Below are positions 48,967 through 58,924 of a stretch of 64,000 nt of DNA, piece after piece. Each line of letters opens with the position of its first letter. The stretch's first letter is position 1. A program made the position numbers and the translations under genes. Source of the DNA: Stutzerimonas stutzeri (lineage in GTDB: Bacteria; Pseudomonadota; Gammaproteobacteria; Pseudomonadales; Pseudomonadaceae). The DNA lies in assembly GCF_002890915.1 (NCBI RefSeq), contig NZ_POUT01000007.1, positions 1 through 64,000 of the forward strand. The letters run 5' to 3'. Under the pieces are notes generated by a model, which was given only the letters and a program-made list of their open reading frames with translations, did not search any database and was not told the origin of the DNA.

Positions 48967-49694
48967 TAGTACAGCGGCCGCTCGGCCCTGAACATCAGCA
49001 GGCTGGCGCACTGGCCATTCTGCCCGGAGTAGGCGCCGCACTCGGGGCCCTGCAGGTCCGAGTCGGTGTAGGAAAAGTCGAGCTGGATGCCCTGCCAGGG
49101 GCGCGACAGGTTCAGCGACCAGTCGTTGAACACCCGTACGCTGCTGCCGTCATCGAAGAAACGGGGCCGGTCCAGGGCATAGGTGCCGTATTTCAGCCGC
49201 AGGCCGACGCCGAATGGCGTCACCGAGCCGAAATCGAGGTACAGCGTGCTGTCGGTGCGCCGCGGCTTGCTGCTCAGCGCCGCGCCCAGGCGGGTGCCGG
49301 CGAAGTTCAGCCCGGCATAGAATTCGTCGCGGTCACGGTCGGCGATTTCCGGGAAGCTGTAGTGGATCACGCCCAGCTCGTAGCCCGGGGCTTCGTCGAG
49401 GGGGCGGCGGGCATAGCCCAGGTAGGAATTCATTTCCAGCTGGCTGCCTTCGCCGAGGCCGACGCTGGGCGACCATTGACCGACATACCAGCCGCTGGCA
49501 TGGCTCAGGTCGAGGCCGCCGTGGAAGACCCCGGCGGTCGTCGGCTGCACCAGCCCATGGGCCATGCTGCGGGTGGGGGCGGAGCCCAGCTTGAGGTCGA
49601 AATCGCCCAGCTCGCGCTCCACCACCTTGCTTTGCGTGGCGCAGCCGGCGACCAGCAGCAGCGCTAGCCGGAGCAGGGTGTTCTTGAGCGTCAT
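48966..49694 (-). CDS. TorF-family lipoprotein, porin-like
   Basis: A 242-residue exported lipoprotein: signal 1-17 ending in LLVAGC with acylated Cys18. The rest is beta-rich with alternating patterns (GVFHGGLDLSHASGWYVGQW, YLGYARRP, ELGVIHYSFP) typical of TorF/Gcw_chp putative porins. Function is unknown; outer-membrane location is inferred. The start at 49694 is fixed by the signal peptide. Confidence 0.72.
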   Translation of the reverse strand: MTLKNTLLRLALLLVAGCATQSKVVERELGDFDLKLGSAPTRSMAHGLVQPTTAGVFHGGLDLSHASGWYVGQWSPSVGLGEGSQLEMNSYLGYARRPLDEAPGYELGVIHYSFPEIADRDRDEFYAGLNFAGTRLGAALSSKPRRTDSTLYLDFGSVTPFGVGLRLKYGTYALDRPRFFDDGSSVRVFNDWSLNLSRPWQGIQLDFSYTDSDLQGPECGAYSGQNGQCASLLMFRAERPLY

Positions 49695-49972
49695 GGCGGG
49701 TACATGGGCGGCGGCAGGTGGGAGCGGATCTCGTTGCAGGGCACCGCAAGCATAACCAGCGATATCCGCCGGCGAGCCCCATCCGTCGCCTGGACGGCTT
49801 CTCTCGACAGGCGGCGCCGCTCTGCGCCGGGCCTTGGCCGCGTGTGATGCGCGGCCGGCCTGGGGCATCCCGAGGCGCTGGTTTTCGTCCGGGCGAACGC
49901 GCAAGCTGGGCATGGACTCGAATGCACATCAGCAAGCGCCGGCACCCCGAACGGCCGGCAAGCGAGGACAGC

Positions 49973-50239
49973 ATGGCCACAGGTTGGGCGAACGACGGCG
50001 CGGTGCAGGAGCAGATCGACAGCACCATCGAGGACGCCATCCAGCGGGCCCGCAGCAAGCTGGGCCAGGGCGAGAGCCTGACGCACTGCGAGGAGTGCGG
50101 GGCGGAGATTCCCGAGGCGCGCCGCCAGGCGGTCAAGGGCGTGCGGCTGTGCATCGCCTGCCAGAGCGAGCAGGACAAGCGCGAGGCCACCTTCAGCGGC
50201 TACAACCGCCGCGGCAGCAAGGACAGCCAGTTGCGCTGA
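49973..50239 (+). CDS. Small DksA/TraR-type C4 zinc-finger protein (YbiI-like)
   Basis: An 88-residue protein. After an acidic helical start (QEQIDSTIEDAIQRARSKL) it has the zinc finger CEECGAEIPEARRQAV and CIACQ (Cys66, Cys69, and the later CxxC pair), typical of short DksA/TraR relatives. These may bind RNA polymerase or act in stress responses, but the long DksA coiled coil is missing here. GAGG precedes the ATG at 49973. It converges on ureC. Confidence 0.82.
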   Translation: MATGWANDGAVQEQIDSTIEDAIQRARSKLGQGESLTHCEECGAEIPEARRQAVKGVRLCIACQSEQDKREATFSGYNRRGSKDSQLR

Positions 50240-50262
50240 GCGCTCGTGGCGGCGTGACTACG

Positions 50263-50288
50263 CCCTGATGGGCTGAAGCCCACCAGGG
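50263..50288. terminator. Hairpin between convergent zinc-finger gene and ureC
   Basis: An 11-bp stem with one mismatch (50263-50273 and 50278-50288) and a TGAA loop lies in the 60-base gap between two convergent stops. There is no T run, so it is a weak terminator candidate but well placed to serve both genes. Confidence 0.5.
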
Positions 50289-50299
50289 CCGGGCCGGCC

Positions 50300-52000
<1,701 letters not shown>

Positions 52001-52013
52001 GCGTTTCGTCTCG

Positions 52014-52085
52014 GTAGGGTGGATGGCCGCAGCCATCCACCGGTCAGGGTCACGGTGGAAAAGCCTTCGGCGTTTTCCACCCTAC
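52014..52085. repeat. REPIN-like element between ureB and ureC
   Basis: An outer 10-bp inverted repeat GTAGGGTGGA (52014-52023) with its complement (52076-52085) encloses two hairpins, GGATGGC/GCCATCC (52021-52038) and GGTGGAAAA/TTTTCCACC. Related sequence occurs between ureA and ureD and between urtD and urtE. It sits inside an operon, where it may influence mRNA decay. Confidence 0.72.
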
Positions 52086-52098
52086 GAATCGGGCCGCG

Positions 52099-52404
52099 TC
52101 AGAGGTCGCCCATCACCCGTCCGGCAAAGCCGAACACGCGGCGATTGCCGGCCAGCTCGACCAGTTCCACCTCGCGGCTCTGCCCCGGTTCGAAGCGCAC
52201 TGCAGTACCGGCGGGGATGTTCAGGCGCATGCCGCGCGCCTGTTCGCGGTCGAAGGCGAGGGCGTCGTTGGTCTCGAAGAAGTGGTAGTGCGAGCCGACC
52301 TGGATCGGCCGGTCGCCGCCGTTGGCCACGCTCAGGGTCAGGGTGCGGCGGCCGGCATTGAGTTCGATGTCGCCGTCCTGGATCTGGTATTCGCCGGGGA
52401 TCAT
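52099..52404 (-). CDS. ureB: Urease beta subunit
   Basis: A 101-residue structural subunit of the urease trimer of (alpha-beta-gamma). The opening [19 protein letters not shown] and the [11 protein letters not shown] segment are typical. The ATG at 52404 overlaps the stop of the acetyltransferase gene (ATGA), so translation is coupled. Confidence 0.96.
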   Translation of the reverse strand: MIPGEYQIQDGDIELNAGRRTLTLSVANGGDRPIQVGSHYHFFETNDALAFDREQARGMRLNIPAGTAVRFEPGQSREVELVELAGNRRVFGFAGRVMGDL

Positions 52405-52913
52405 GGGGTCCTGCGCTCCGTGTTGAGGATCAGTTGCATGAAGGTCAGGTCGAGCCAGCGGCCGAACTTGCAGCCCACCTGGCGCATATGGCCGACATGG
52501 ATGAAGCCGAGCTGCTGGTGCACGTGGATCGAGGCGCGGTTCTCGCTCTCGATGGCGGCGACCATCACGTGCTTGCCGGCGGCGCGGGCGCGGCCGATCA
52601 GCTCGCGCATCAGGCCGCGGCCGATGCCGCTGCCGCGCTGGCCGTCGCGCACGTACACCGAGTGCTCGACGGTATGCCGGAAGCCCTCGTGCGGGCGCCA
52701 CGGGCCATAGGTGGCGTAGCCGATCACCAGGCCGTCGTCGTCCAGCGCCACCAGCACCGGGTTGCCCTGTTCCTCGCGCTCGGCGAGCCAGGCCTGGCGG
52801 TTGGCCAGGTCCACCGGCGTGTCGTTCCAGATCGCCGTGCTGTTCAGCACGGCGTCGTTGTAGATCTGCAGGATGCCTGGGAGGTCGGCTTGCTGGGCGT
52901 CACGTATCAGCAC
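52401..52913 (-). CDS. mddA: GNAT acetyltransferase, methionine sulfoximine/sulfone type (MddA-like), within the urease operon
   Basis: A 170-residue N-acetyltransferase of the phosphinothricin/methionine-sulfoximine group ([20 protein letters not shown]; AcCoA site [16 protein letters not shown] about 83-98; [20 protein letters not shown]). P. aeruginosa has the same gene, PA4866, between ureA and ureB. Its enzyme acetylates and detoxifies methionine sulfone and sulfoximine, inhibitors of glutamine synthetase, which fits a nitrogen operon. The start is a GTG at 52913 preceded by AAGGA; the longer frame has no similarity. It overlaps ureB by ATGA. Confidence 0.82.
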   Translation of the reverse strand: MLIRDAQQADLPGILQIYNDAVLNSTAIWNDTPVDLANRQAWLAEREEQGNPVLVALDDDGLVIGYATYGPWRPHEGFRHTVEHSVYVRDGQRGSGIGRGLMRELIGRARAAGKHVMVAAIESENRASIHVHQQLGFIHVGHMRQVGCKFGRWLDLTFMQLILNTERRTP

Positions 52914-52959
52914 GGTGAAAATCCTTCGGGAAGAGGTCAGGTAGACATTGACCAGTTTC

Positions 52960-53262
52960 TCAGGGAATCGGTTGATGAACGGTGACAAGTTTGGTGCCAT
53001 CCGGGAAGGTGGCCTCGACCTGGATCTCCGGAATCATTTCCGGCACGCCCTCCATCACCTGCTCGCGGGTGAGCAGGGTGGTGCCATAGTGCATCAGCTC
53101 GGCCACCGTCTGGCCGTCGCGGGCGCCTTCGAGCAGCGCCGCGGAGATGTAGGCCATCGCCTCCGGGTAGTTGAGCTTCACCCCGCGCGCCAGGCGGCGT
53201 TCGGCGACCAGGCCGGCGGTGAAGATCAGTAGTTTGTCCTTTTCTCTCGGCGACAAATCCAT
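52960..53262 (-). CDS. ureA: Urease gamma subunit
   Basis: A 100-residue structural subunit of urease. [23 protein letters not shown], then [11 protein letters not shown] and the [16 protein letters not shown] segment, are family marks. The ATG at 53262 gives the standard length. It lies 199 bases after ureD, with two repeat elements in the gap, and 46 bases before the acetyltransferase gene. Confidence 0.97.
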   Translation of the reverse strand: MDLSPREKDKLLIFTAGLVAERRLARGVKLNYPEAMAYISAALLEGARDGQTVAELMHYGTTLLTREQVMEGVPEMIPEIQVEATFPDGTKLVTVHQPIP

Positions 53263-53278
53263 AACGGCTCCAGTCTGG

Positions 53279-53354
53279 GATGGGCAACGGGGAAGCCTTG
53301 CCCATCGGGGTGTCTTCGGTCCTGTCGGTGGAAAACGCTGCGCGGTTTTCCACC
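53279..53354. repeat. Paired hairpin repeat between ureD and ureA
   Basis: Two hairpins lie in a row: GATGGGCAA/TTGCCCATC (53279-53306) and GGTGGAAAAC/GTTTTCCACC (about 53327-53354), followed by CTACGG. The second resembles the element between ureB and ureC. Confidence 0.6.
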
Positions 53355-53376
53355 CTACGGGGTTGTTTTTCAACTG

Positions 53377-53450
53377 GTAGGAGCCCGGGGAGACACCGGG
53401 TCCTTGCCGGCGATGCGGCGCCCGCTGATCGCCGGCAAGCCGGCTCCTAC
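53377..53450. repeat. REP-type element between ureD and ureA
   Basis: Outer arms GTAGGAGCC (53377-53385) and GGCTCCTAC (53442-53450) enclose a perfect 12-bp stem (53403-53414 and 53428-53439). The GTAGGAGC ends are characteristic of Pseudomonas REP sequences. Confidence 0.75.
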
Positions 53451-53461
53451 AAAAATCTGTT

Positions 53462-54295
53462 TCAGGTGCTCCAGATACGTGGTGGTACGGCCTCGCGCCC
53501 CAGCAGTTGCGGGCGCAGCAGGCGCCACAATCCGATCAGCCAGGCGCGCGCGTGCAGCGCTTCGCGGGCCAGGCAGCGGCCGACGATCAGCCCCGGCAAT
53601 TGCGTCAGGTCGCCGCGCACCCGGCCCGGCAGTTCACGGCAGCGTTCCAGCAGCGCGGCATCGATCTCGCCGCTGGCGATCAGCGTGGCGAACACCGGCT
53701 GGCCGTCGAGCCCGATGGGCGAGTCCAGCAGACCGTCGCCGCCGGCGACACGCTGGCGCTCGTGCCAGAGCAGCGCGCCGTCGCGGCGAATGTCCAGCCG
53801 CGCCTGGAAGTGCCCGGCATCGAAGCGCTCGTTCGCGGCTGGCCGGCCGAGGGCGATGACGTCCCAGTAGAACAGCCGCGCATCGCCTTCGAGTTCGATG
53901 CATGTGCCCAACTCGGCCTGCGCGGCGCAGTAGACGATGGTTTCCTGCGGCAGCCATTCCAGCGTGGCACCGGCTTCGACGCGCAAGCGCAGCTGCTGGC
54001 AGGCAGGCGCGGCGGCGCGGTACCACTTGGCCGCGCCGGGGCTGGTCAGCTGGGCCCAGGCGCCAGCGCCGACCGCGACGTCGATGTCCAGGCGGTCGCC
54101 ACCGGCGATGCCGCCCGGTGGATGCACGATGATGTGCTGGCAGACCTCCGGCCCCTCGGCATACAGGTGCTTCTGCACCCGCAACGGGCCGGTGTGGCGG
54201 CGCAGCACCGGCCGGCTGACGCCGCCCACGCGGGCATAGCCGAGTTCCAGTTCGGCGTGCCAGTGGGGGGTGAACAGCGGGGCATGGGCATTCAT
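53462..54295 (-). CDS. ureD: Urease accessory protein UreD
   Basis: A 277-residue accessory protein that docks on apo-urease and, with UreF and UreG, channels nickel to the active site. Family marks are [35 protein letters not shown] and the [15 protein letters not shown] segment. The ATG at 54295 follows the sigma-54 promoter region; an upstream frame continuing into urtE is not coding. First gene of the urease structural operon. Confidence 0.94.
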   Translation of the reverse strand: MNAHAPLFTPHWHAELELGYARVGGVSRPVLRRHTGPLRVQKHLYAEGPEVCQHIIVHPPGGIAGGDRLDIDVAVGAGAWAQLTSPGAAKWYRAAAPACQQLRLRVEAGATLEWLPQETIVYCAAQAELGTCIELEGDARLFYWDVIALGRPAANERFDAGHFQARLDIRRDGALLWHERQRVAGGDGLLDSPIGLDGQPVFATLIASGEIDAALLERCRELPGRVRGDLTQLPGLIVGRCLAREALHARAWLIGLWRLLRPQLLGREAVPPRIWST

Positions 54296-54332
54296 CGGGG
54301 CGCAAGGTTCTTCGTTCGGTCCGGTTGGCAGA

Positions 54333-54478
54333 GCAAGCGCCGTGCCGTTATGCGCCGCCTTGGTGCGAGGCCAGCGCGGCCGGTGTTGCTGCGCCATCGG
54401 CGGCAGCCATGGGGTTCGCATGACGCAATGCGTGCGCCAACCTGGTGCGCACAGGTAAGAATGCATCGCTATGGTGCA
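54333..54478 (-). promoter_or_regulatory. Sigma-54 promoter and two NtrC-like sites of ureD
   Basis: On the minus strand CGGCAC-N5-TTGC (54333-54347) keeps the invariant GG and GC of -24/-12 promoters. Upstream are two NtrC-like dyads: TGCATCGCTATGGTGCA (54462-54478; one change from TGCACC-N4-TGGTGCA) and TGCGCCAACCTGGTGCG (54433-54449; two changes), centred 29 bases apart. They lie between urtE and ureD, so the urease operon should be nitrogen-controlled independently of the urt operon. Confidence 0.72.
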
Positions 54479-54492
54479 CAATCGTCCGCGGT

Positions 54493-55191
54493 TCAGATTG
54501 CCACCAGCCCGCGCACGCCGTCGGCCTCCATGGTCTCGCCCCGGCCCTGCTGGACGATCTCGCCGCGGCTCATCACCAGGTACTGGTCGGCCAGCTCGGC
54601 GGCGAAGTCGTAGAACTGCTCGACCAGCAGGATGGCCATGTCGCCCTTGGCGGCGAGCTTCTGGATCACCGTGCCGATTTCCTTGATCACCGAGGGCTGG
54701 ATGCCTTCGGTGGGTTCGTCGAGGATCAGCAGGCGCGGCCGGCTGGCCAGCGCGCGGCCGATGGCCAGCTGCTGTTGCTGGCCGCCGGAGAGGTCGCCGC
54801 CGCGGCGGTGCTTCATCTGTTCGAGCACCGGGAACAGCTCGTAGATGAAGGCCGGCACCTGCTTGGCATCCTTCGCGCTGAAACGCGACAGCCCCATCAG
54901 CAGGTTCTCCTCGACTGTCAGCCGGCCGAAGATTTCCCGCCCTTGGGGCACGTAGGCGATGCCGGCCTGCACCCGCTGGTGCGGCCTGTAGCCGGTGATG
55001 GCCTTGCCCTCCCAGCTGACCGCGCCTTCCCGGGCCGGGATCAGGCCCATCAGGCACTTGAGCAGAGTGGTCTTGCCGACGCCGTTGCGCCCGAGCAGGC
55101 AGGTCACCTCGCCGACCTTCGCCTCGAAGGTCAGGCCGCGCAGGATATGGCTGCCGCCGTAGTATTGGTGCAGTTGCTGGACTTGCAGCAT
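54493..55191 (-). CDS. urtE: Urea ABC transporter ATP-binding protein UrtE
   Basis: A 232-residue ABC ATPase. Walker [10 protein letters not shown] (about 34-42), signature [15 protein letters not shown] (about 133-147) and Walker [11 protein letters not shown] are intact. It is LivF-like, and its place after urtD beside urease genes assigns it to urea import. The ATG at 55191 gives [14 protein letters not shown]. Last gene of urtABCDE; 131 bases containing repeats separate it from urtD. Confidence 0.95.
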   Translation of the reverse strand: MLQVQQLHQYYGGSHILRGLTFEAKVGEVTCLLGRNGVGKTTLLKCLMGLIPAREGAVSWEGKAITGYRPHQRVQAGIAYVPQGREIFGRLTVEENLLMGLSRFSAKDAKQVPAFIYELFPVLEQMKHRRGGDLSGGQQQQLAIGRALASRPRLLILDEPTEGIQPSVIKEIGTVIQKLAAKGDMAILLVEQFYDFAAELADQYLVMSRGEIVQQGRGETMEADGVRGLVAI

Positions 55192-55242
55192 GTCGATGTC
55201 CTTGTTTCTTGCGTGACGCTTGGAAAAGGCTGCGCCGCTTTC

Positions 55243-55320
55243 GGTGGATAAGCCTGCGGCGTTATCCACCCTACGATTCGGCGGGCGTAGGGTGGATGGC
55301 CGAAGCCATCCACCCTTTTT
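55243..55320. repeat. REPIN-like element between urtD and urtE
   Basis: Two hairpins: GGTGGATAA/TTATCCACC (55243-55270) and GGGTGGATGGC/GCCATCCACCC (55290-55315) with a CGAA loop, followed on the plus strand by TTTTT. The parts match the element between ureB and ureC. As the flanking genes are on the minus strand, the T run is on the wrong side to terminate them. Confidence 0.72.
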
Positions 55321-55322
55321 GC

Positions 55323-56168
55323 TCAACGCCCCAGATACACCTCGATCACCCGCTCGTCGTTCTGCACGGTTTCCAGCGAACCCTCGGCCAGGACCTGGCC
55401 CTGGTGCAGCACGGTGACGTGGTCGGCGATGGTGCCGACGAAGCCCATGTCGTGCTCGACGACCATCAGCGAGTGCTTGTGCGCCAGGCGCTTGAACAGT
55501 TCGGCGGTGAATTCGGTCTCGGCGTCGGTCATGCCGGCCACCGGTTCGTCGAGCAACAGCAGCTGCGGGTCCTGCATCAGCAGCATGCCGATCTCGAGGA
55601 ACTGCTTCTGGCCGTGCGACAGCAACCCGGCCGGCCGGTTGCGGGAATTTTCGAGGCGAATGGTGGCGAGCACCTCGTCGATGCGGTCCTTCTGCTCGCC
55701 GTTGAGCTTGGCCTTCAGGCTGGCCCACACCGACTTGTCGGTCTTCTGCGCCAGCTCCAGGTTCTCGAACACGGAAAGCGCCTCGAACACCGTGGGCTTC
55801 TGGAACTTGCGGCCGATGCCGGCCTGGGCGATCTCCACCTCGCTCAGGCGCGTGAGGTCGAGGGTGTCGCCGAACCAGGCGCTGCCGCTGTCGGGACGGG
55901 TCTTGCCGGTGATCACGTCCATCATGGTGGTCTTGCCGGCGCCATTGGGACCGATGATGCAGCGCAGTTCGCCGACGCCGATGTACAGGCTGAGGTCGGT
56001 CAGCGCGCGGAAGCCGTCGAAGCTGACATTGATGTCCTCCAGGCTGAGGATGGTGCCGTGGCGTGCATCCAGGCCTTCGCCTGCCGTGCGGCCGAGACCG
56101 ATGGCGTCGCGGCCGTTGCCGCCGGTGTCGACGGGATCGATGAGTTCGGGAGTGGGTACGACTTTCAT
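55323..56168 (-). CDS. urtD: Urea ABC transporter ATP-binding protein UrtD
   Basis: A 281-residue ABC ATPase of the LivG type. Walker A is GPNGAGKTT (about 72-80); the signature region is GLLSHGQKQFLEIGMLL, where SHGQK replaces the usual LSGGQ, as is normal for UrtD; Walker B is LLLLDEPVAGM. The long N-terminal extension (1-40) is also normal for UrtD. The ATG at 56168 overlaps the urtC stop (ATGA). Confidence 0.95.
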   Translation of the reverse strand: MKVVPTPELIDPVDTGGNGRDAIGLGRTAGEGLDARHGTILSLEDINVSFDGFRALTDLSLYIGVGELRCIIGPNGAGKTTMMDVITGKTRPDSGSAWFGDTLDLTRLSEVEIAQAGIGRKFQKPTVFEALSVFENLELAQKTDKSVWASLKAKLNGEQKDRIDEVLATIRLENSRNRPAGLLSHGQKQFLEIGMLLMQDPQLLLLDEPVAGMTDAETEFTAELFKRLAHKHSLMVVEHDMGFVGTIADHVTVLHQGQVLAEGSLETVQNDERVIEVYLGR

Positions 56169-57244
56169 GATTCTCCCCTCCGGCGCAGCAGGCCGATCAC
56201 GCCCTTGGGCAGGTACAGGGTGACGAGGATGAACAGCGCGCCGAGGGCGAACAGCCAGTACTCGGGGAAGGCCACGGTGAACCAGCTCTTCATGCCGTTG
56301 ACGAGGCCGGCGCCCAGCAGCGGGCCGATCAGCGTGCCGCGCCCGCCGAGGGCGACCCACACCGCGGCCTCGATGGACTGGGTCGGCGCCATCTCGCTGG
56401 GGTTGATGATGCCCACCTGCGGCACGTAGAGCGCGCCGGCCAGGCCGCACAACACGGCGCTCAATACCCAGATAAACAGCTTGTAGCCGCGCGGATCGTA
56501 GCCGCAGAACATCAGCCGGTTCTCCGCGTCGCGCAGGGCGGTGAGCACCCGGCCGAACTTGCTGCGCGCCAGGCGAAAGCCCAGGTACAGGCTGCCGGCC
56601 AGGAGCGCCACGGTGGCGAGGAACAGCGTGGCGCGGGTCGCCGGCGCCGAGATCGAGAAACCGAGGATGGTCTTGAAATCGGTGAAGCCGTTGTTGCCGC
56701 CGAAGCCGGTCTCGTTGCGGAAGAACAGGAGCATGCCGGCGAAGGTCAGCGCCTGGGTCATGATCGAGAAGTACACGCCCTTGATCCGCGAGCGGAAGGC
56801 GAAGAAGCCGAAGACGAAGGCCAGCACGCCGGGCGCCAGCACCACCAGGCACATGGCCCAGAGAAAGCTCGAGGTGCCATACCAGTACCAGGGCAGCTCG
56901 TTCCAGGCGAGGAAGCTCATGAATGCCGGCAGGCCGTCGCCGGCGCTCTGGCGCATCAGGTACATGCCCATGGCGTAACCGCCGAGGGCGAAGAACAGGC
57001 CGTGGCCGAGGGACAGCAGCCCCGCGTAACCCCAGACCAGATCCAGTGCCAGGGCGACGATGGCGTAGCAGAGGATCTTGCCCACCAGGGTCAGGGTGTA
57101 GGCCGAAACGTGCAGGGCATGCTCGGCCGGCAGCAGGTGCAGCAGCGGCATGGCGACGAGGACGGCCAGCGCCAGGCCTAGGGCGATGACCGTGGCTTTC
57201 GGTCCGGCTTTCTGCGCGGCGGTGAGGGTAAGTGGCTGGTTCAA
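56165..57244 (-). CDS. urtC: Urea ABC transporter permease UrtC
   Basis: A 359-residue inner-membrane permease of the LivM type with about ten helices. Conserved segments are WGYAGLLSLGHGLFFALGGYAMGMYL, ALRDAENRLMFCGYDP and the GGRGTLIGPLLGA loop that contacts the ATPase. The start is a TTG at 57244 that overlaps the urtB stop (TTGA); this keeps the coupled pattern seen along the operon. Confidence 0.94.
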   Translation of the reverse strand: MNQPLTLTAAQKAGPKATVIALGLALAVLVAMPLLHLLPAEHALHVSAYTLTLVGKILCYAIVALALDLVWGYAGLLSLGHGLFFALGGYAMGMYLMRQSAGDGLPAFMSFLAWNELPWYWYGTSSFLWAMCLVVLAPGVLAFVFGFFAFRSRIKGVYFSIMTQALTFAGMLLFFRNETGFGGNNGFTDFKTILGFSISAPATRATLFLATVALLAGSLYLGFRLARSKFGRVLTALRDAENRLMFCGYDPRGYKLFIWVLSAVLCGLAGALYVPQVGIINPSEMAPTQSIEAAVWVALGGRGTLIGPLLGAGLVNGMKSWFTVAFPEYWLFALGALFILVTLYLPKGVIGLLRRRGES

Positions 57245-58812
57245 TCGATGACCCTCCCCTTGAGAGCGAAGAGCCCCTGCGGACGCTTCTGGATGAAGAG
57301 GATGATCAGCGCGAGGATGAGGATCTTGCCCAGCACGGCGCCGATCTGCGGTTCGAGGATCTTGTTGGCGATGCCAAGGCCGAAGGCGGCGAAGATGCTG
57401 CCGGCCAGCTGGCCGACACCGCCGAGCACCACCACCAGGAAGGAATCGATGATGTAGCTCTGGCCGAGGTCCGGGCCGACGTTGCCGATCTGGCTCAGGG
57501 CCACGCCGCCGAGGCCGGCGATGCCGGAACCCAGTCCGAAGGCCATCATGTCGATGCGCCCGGTGGGCACCCCGCAGCAGGCGGCCATGTTGCGGTTCTG
57601 CGTTACCGCGCGCACGTTCAGGCCCAGGCGCGTCTTGTTCAGCAAGAGCCAGGTCAGGAGCACCACGAACAGCGCGAAGCCGATGATCACCATGCGGTTG
57701 TACGGCAGCACCAGGTTCGGCAGCACCTGCAGGCCACCGGACAGCCAGGCCGGGTTGGCGACCTCGACGTTCTGCGCGCCGAACAGCACCCGCACCAGCT
57801 GGATCAGGATCAGGCTGATGCCCCAGGTCGCCAGCAGGGTTTCCAGCGGGCGGCCGTAGAGGTGGCGGATCACTGTGCGTTCCAGCGCCATGCCGATCGC
57901 GGCGGTGACGAAGAAGGCCACCGGCAACGCCACCAGCGGGTAGAAGGCGAGGGCGTCAGGGGCGAGCCGCGCCATCAGCACCTGCACCATGTAGGTGGTG
58001 TAGGCCCCGAGCATGAGCATCTCGCCGTGGGCCATGTTGATCACCCCGAGCAGGCCGAAGGTGATCGCCAGGCCGAGGGCGGCGAGCAGCAGGATCGAGC
58101 CCAGCGACAGGCCGCTGAAAGCCTGGCCGAGCAGCTCGCCGATCAGGAGCTTGCGCTTGACCTGAGCCAGGCTGGTCTCGGCGGCCTTGCGCACGTTGGC
58201 GTCTGTTTCCGCCTCGTCGGCCAGCAGGTTCTCCAGGCGCACCCGCGCCATGGGCGCGCCGGTTTCGCCGAGCAGGCGCACCGCGGCGAGGCGTACTGCG
58301 GGGTCGCTTGCGGTCAGCTGCAGGTTGGCCAGCGCCAGGGTCAACGCTTCGCTGACGGCGGCATCGTCCTCGGCGTCCAGGCGCTGCTGGAGCAGCTCGA
58401 GCTGTTCCGGTTGGCCGCTGCGCTGCAGGCGCTTGGCCGCGGCGAGGCGCTGCGCGGGGTCTTCGGCGAACAGCTGGTGGCTCGCCAGGGCGGTGTTGAG
58501 CAGGCCGCGCAGGCGGTTGTTCAGGCGCAGCTTCTTCGGCGTGCCGACCGGCTCGATATCACCTTCGAGGGCACGGTAGGCGCCGTTTTCCTCGATGAAG
58601 GGCGTCTTGTGCTGGTCGATGGCCACGCGATTGGCGCGCAGCGCCTCGATCAGCGGCAGCCGCTCAGGCGCGGGCGCGGCGGCCCAGCTTTCCAGCAGCC
58701 TGGCCTGTTTGGCCGGGCTGGCCTTGGCGTAGTCGGCTGCGTCTCCGGCCTGCGCCGCCCAAGGCAGGGCGAGCAGGAGCAGCAGAAGGATTCGGTGCAG
58801 GGCAGTGTTCAT
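57241..58812 (-). CDS. urtB: Urea ABC transporter permease UrtB
   Basis: A 523-residue protein. A signal peptide (1-22) and a long periplasmic helical domain (about 23-225), characteristic of UrtB and absent from plain LivH, precede about eight membrane helices (about 235-520). The permease core has GVINMAHGEMLMLGAYTTY and FGLGSGIAGLGGVALSQIG. With UrtC it forms the urea channel. The ATG at 58812 follows GGGGAATAC; a 16-bp hairpin separates it from urtA. Confidence 0.94.
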   Translation of the reverse strand: MNTALHRILLLLLLALPWAAQAGDAADYAKASPAKQARLLESWAAAPAPERLPLIEALRANRVAIDQHKTPFIEENGAYRALEGDIEPVGTPKKLRLNNRLRGLLNTALASHQLFAEDPAQRLAAAKRLQRSGQPEQLELLQQRLDAEDDAAVSEALTLALANLQLTASDPAVRLAAVRLLGETGAPMARVRLENLLADEAETDANVRKAAETSLAQVKRKLLIGELLGQAFSGLSLGSILLLAALGLAITFGLLGVINMAHGEMLMLGAYTTYMVQVLMARLAPDALAFYPLVALPVAFFVTAAIGMALERTVIRHLYGRPLETLLATWGISLILIQLVRVLFGAQNVEVANPAWLSGGLQVLPNLVLPYNRMVIIGFALFVVLLTWLLLNKTRLGLNVRAVTQNRNMAACCGVPTGRIDMMAFGLGSGIAGLGGVALSQIGNVGPDLGQSYIIDSFLVVVLGGVGQLAGSIFAAFGLGIANKILEPQIGAVLGKILILALIILFIQKRPQGLFALKGRVID

Positions 58813-58870
58813 CTGTGTATTCCCCAGGGGAGGCCGGGTGCTCTCTTGATGGAGCTTGTGGCGGCCGACA

Positions 58871-58911
58871 GGTGGATGGGTGACGCGGAGTCGGCGCGTC
58901 ACCCATCCACC
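58871..58911. other. Intercistronic hairpin between urtA and urtB
   Basis: A perfect 16-bp inverted repeat (58871-58886 and 58896-58911) with a 9-base loop lies 13 bases after the urtA stop. No T run follows on the minus strand. Such stems after a binding-protein gene often protect the upstream message from 3' decay, giving more binding protein than permease. Its GGTGGATGG arms relate it to the other repeats in this operon. Confidence 0.7.
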
Positions 58912-58924
58912 GCGACGATCGCTG

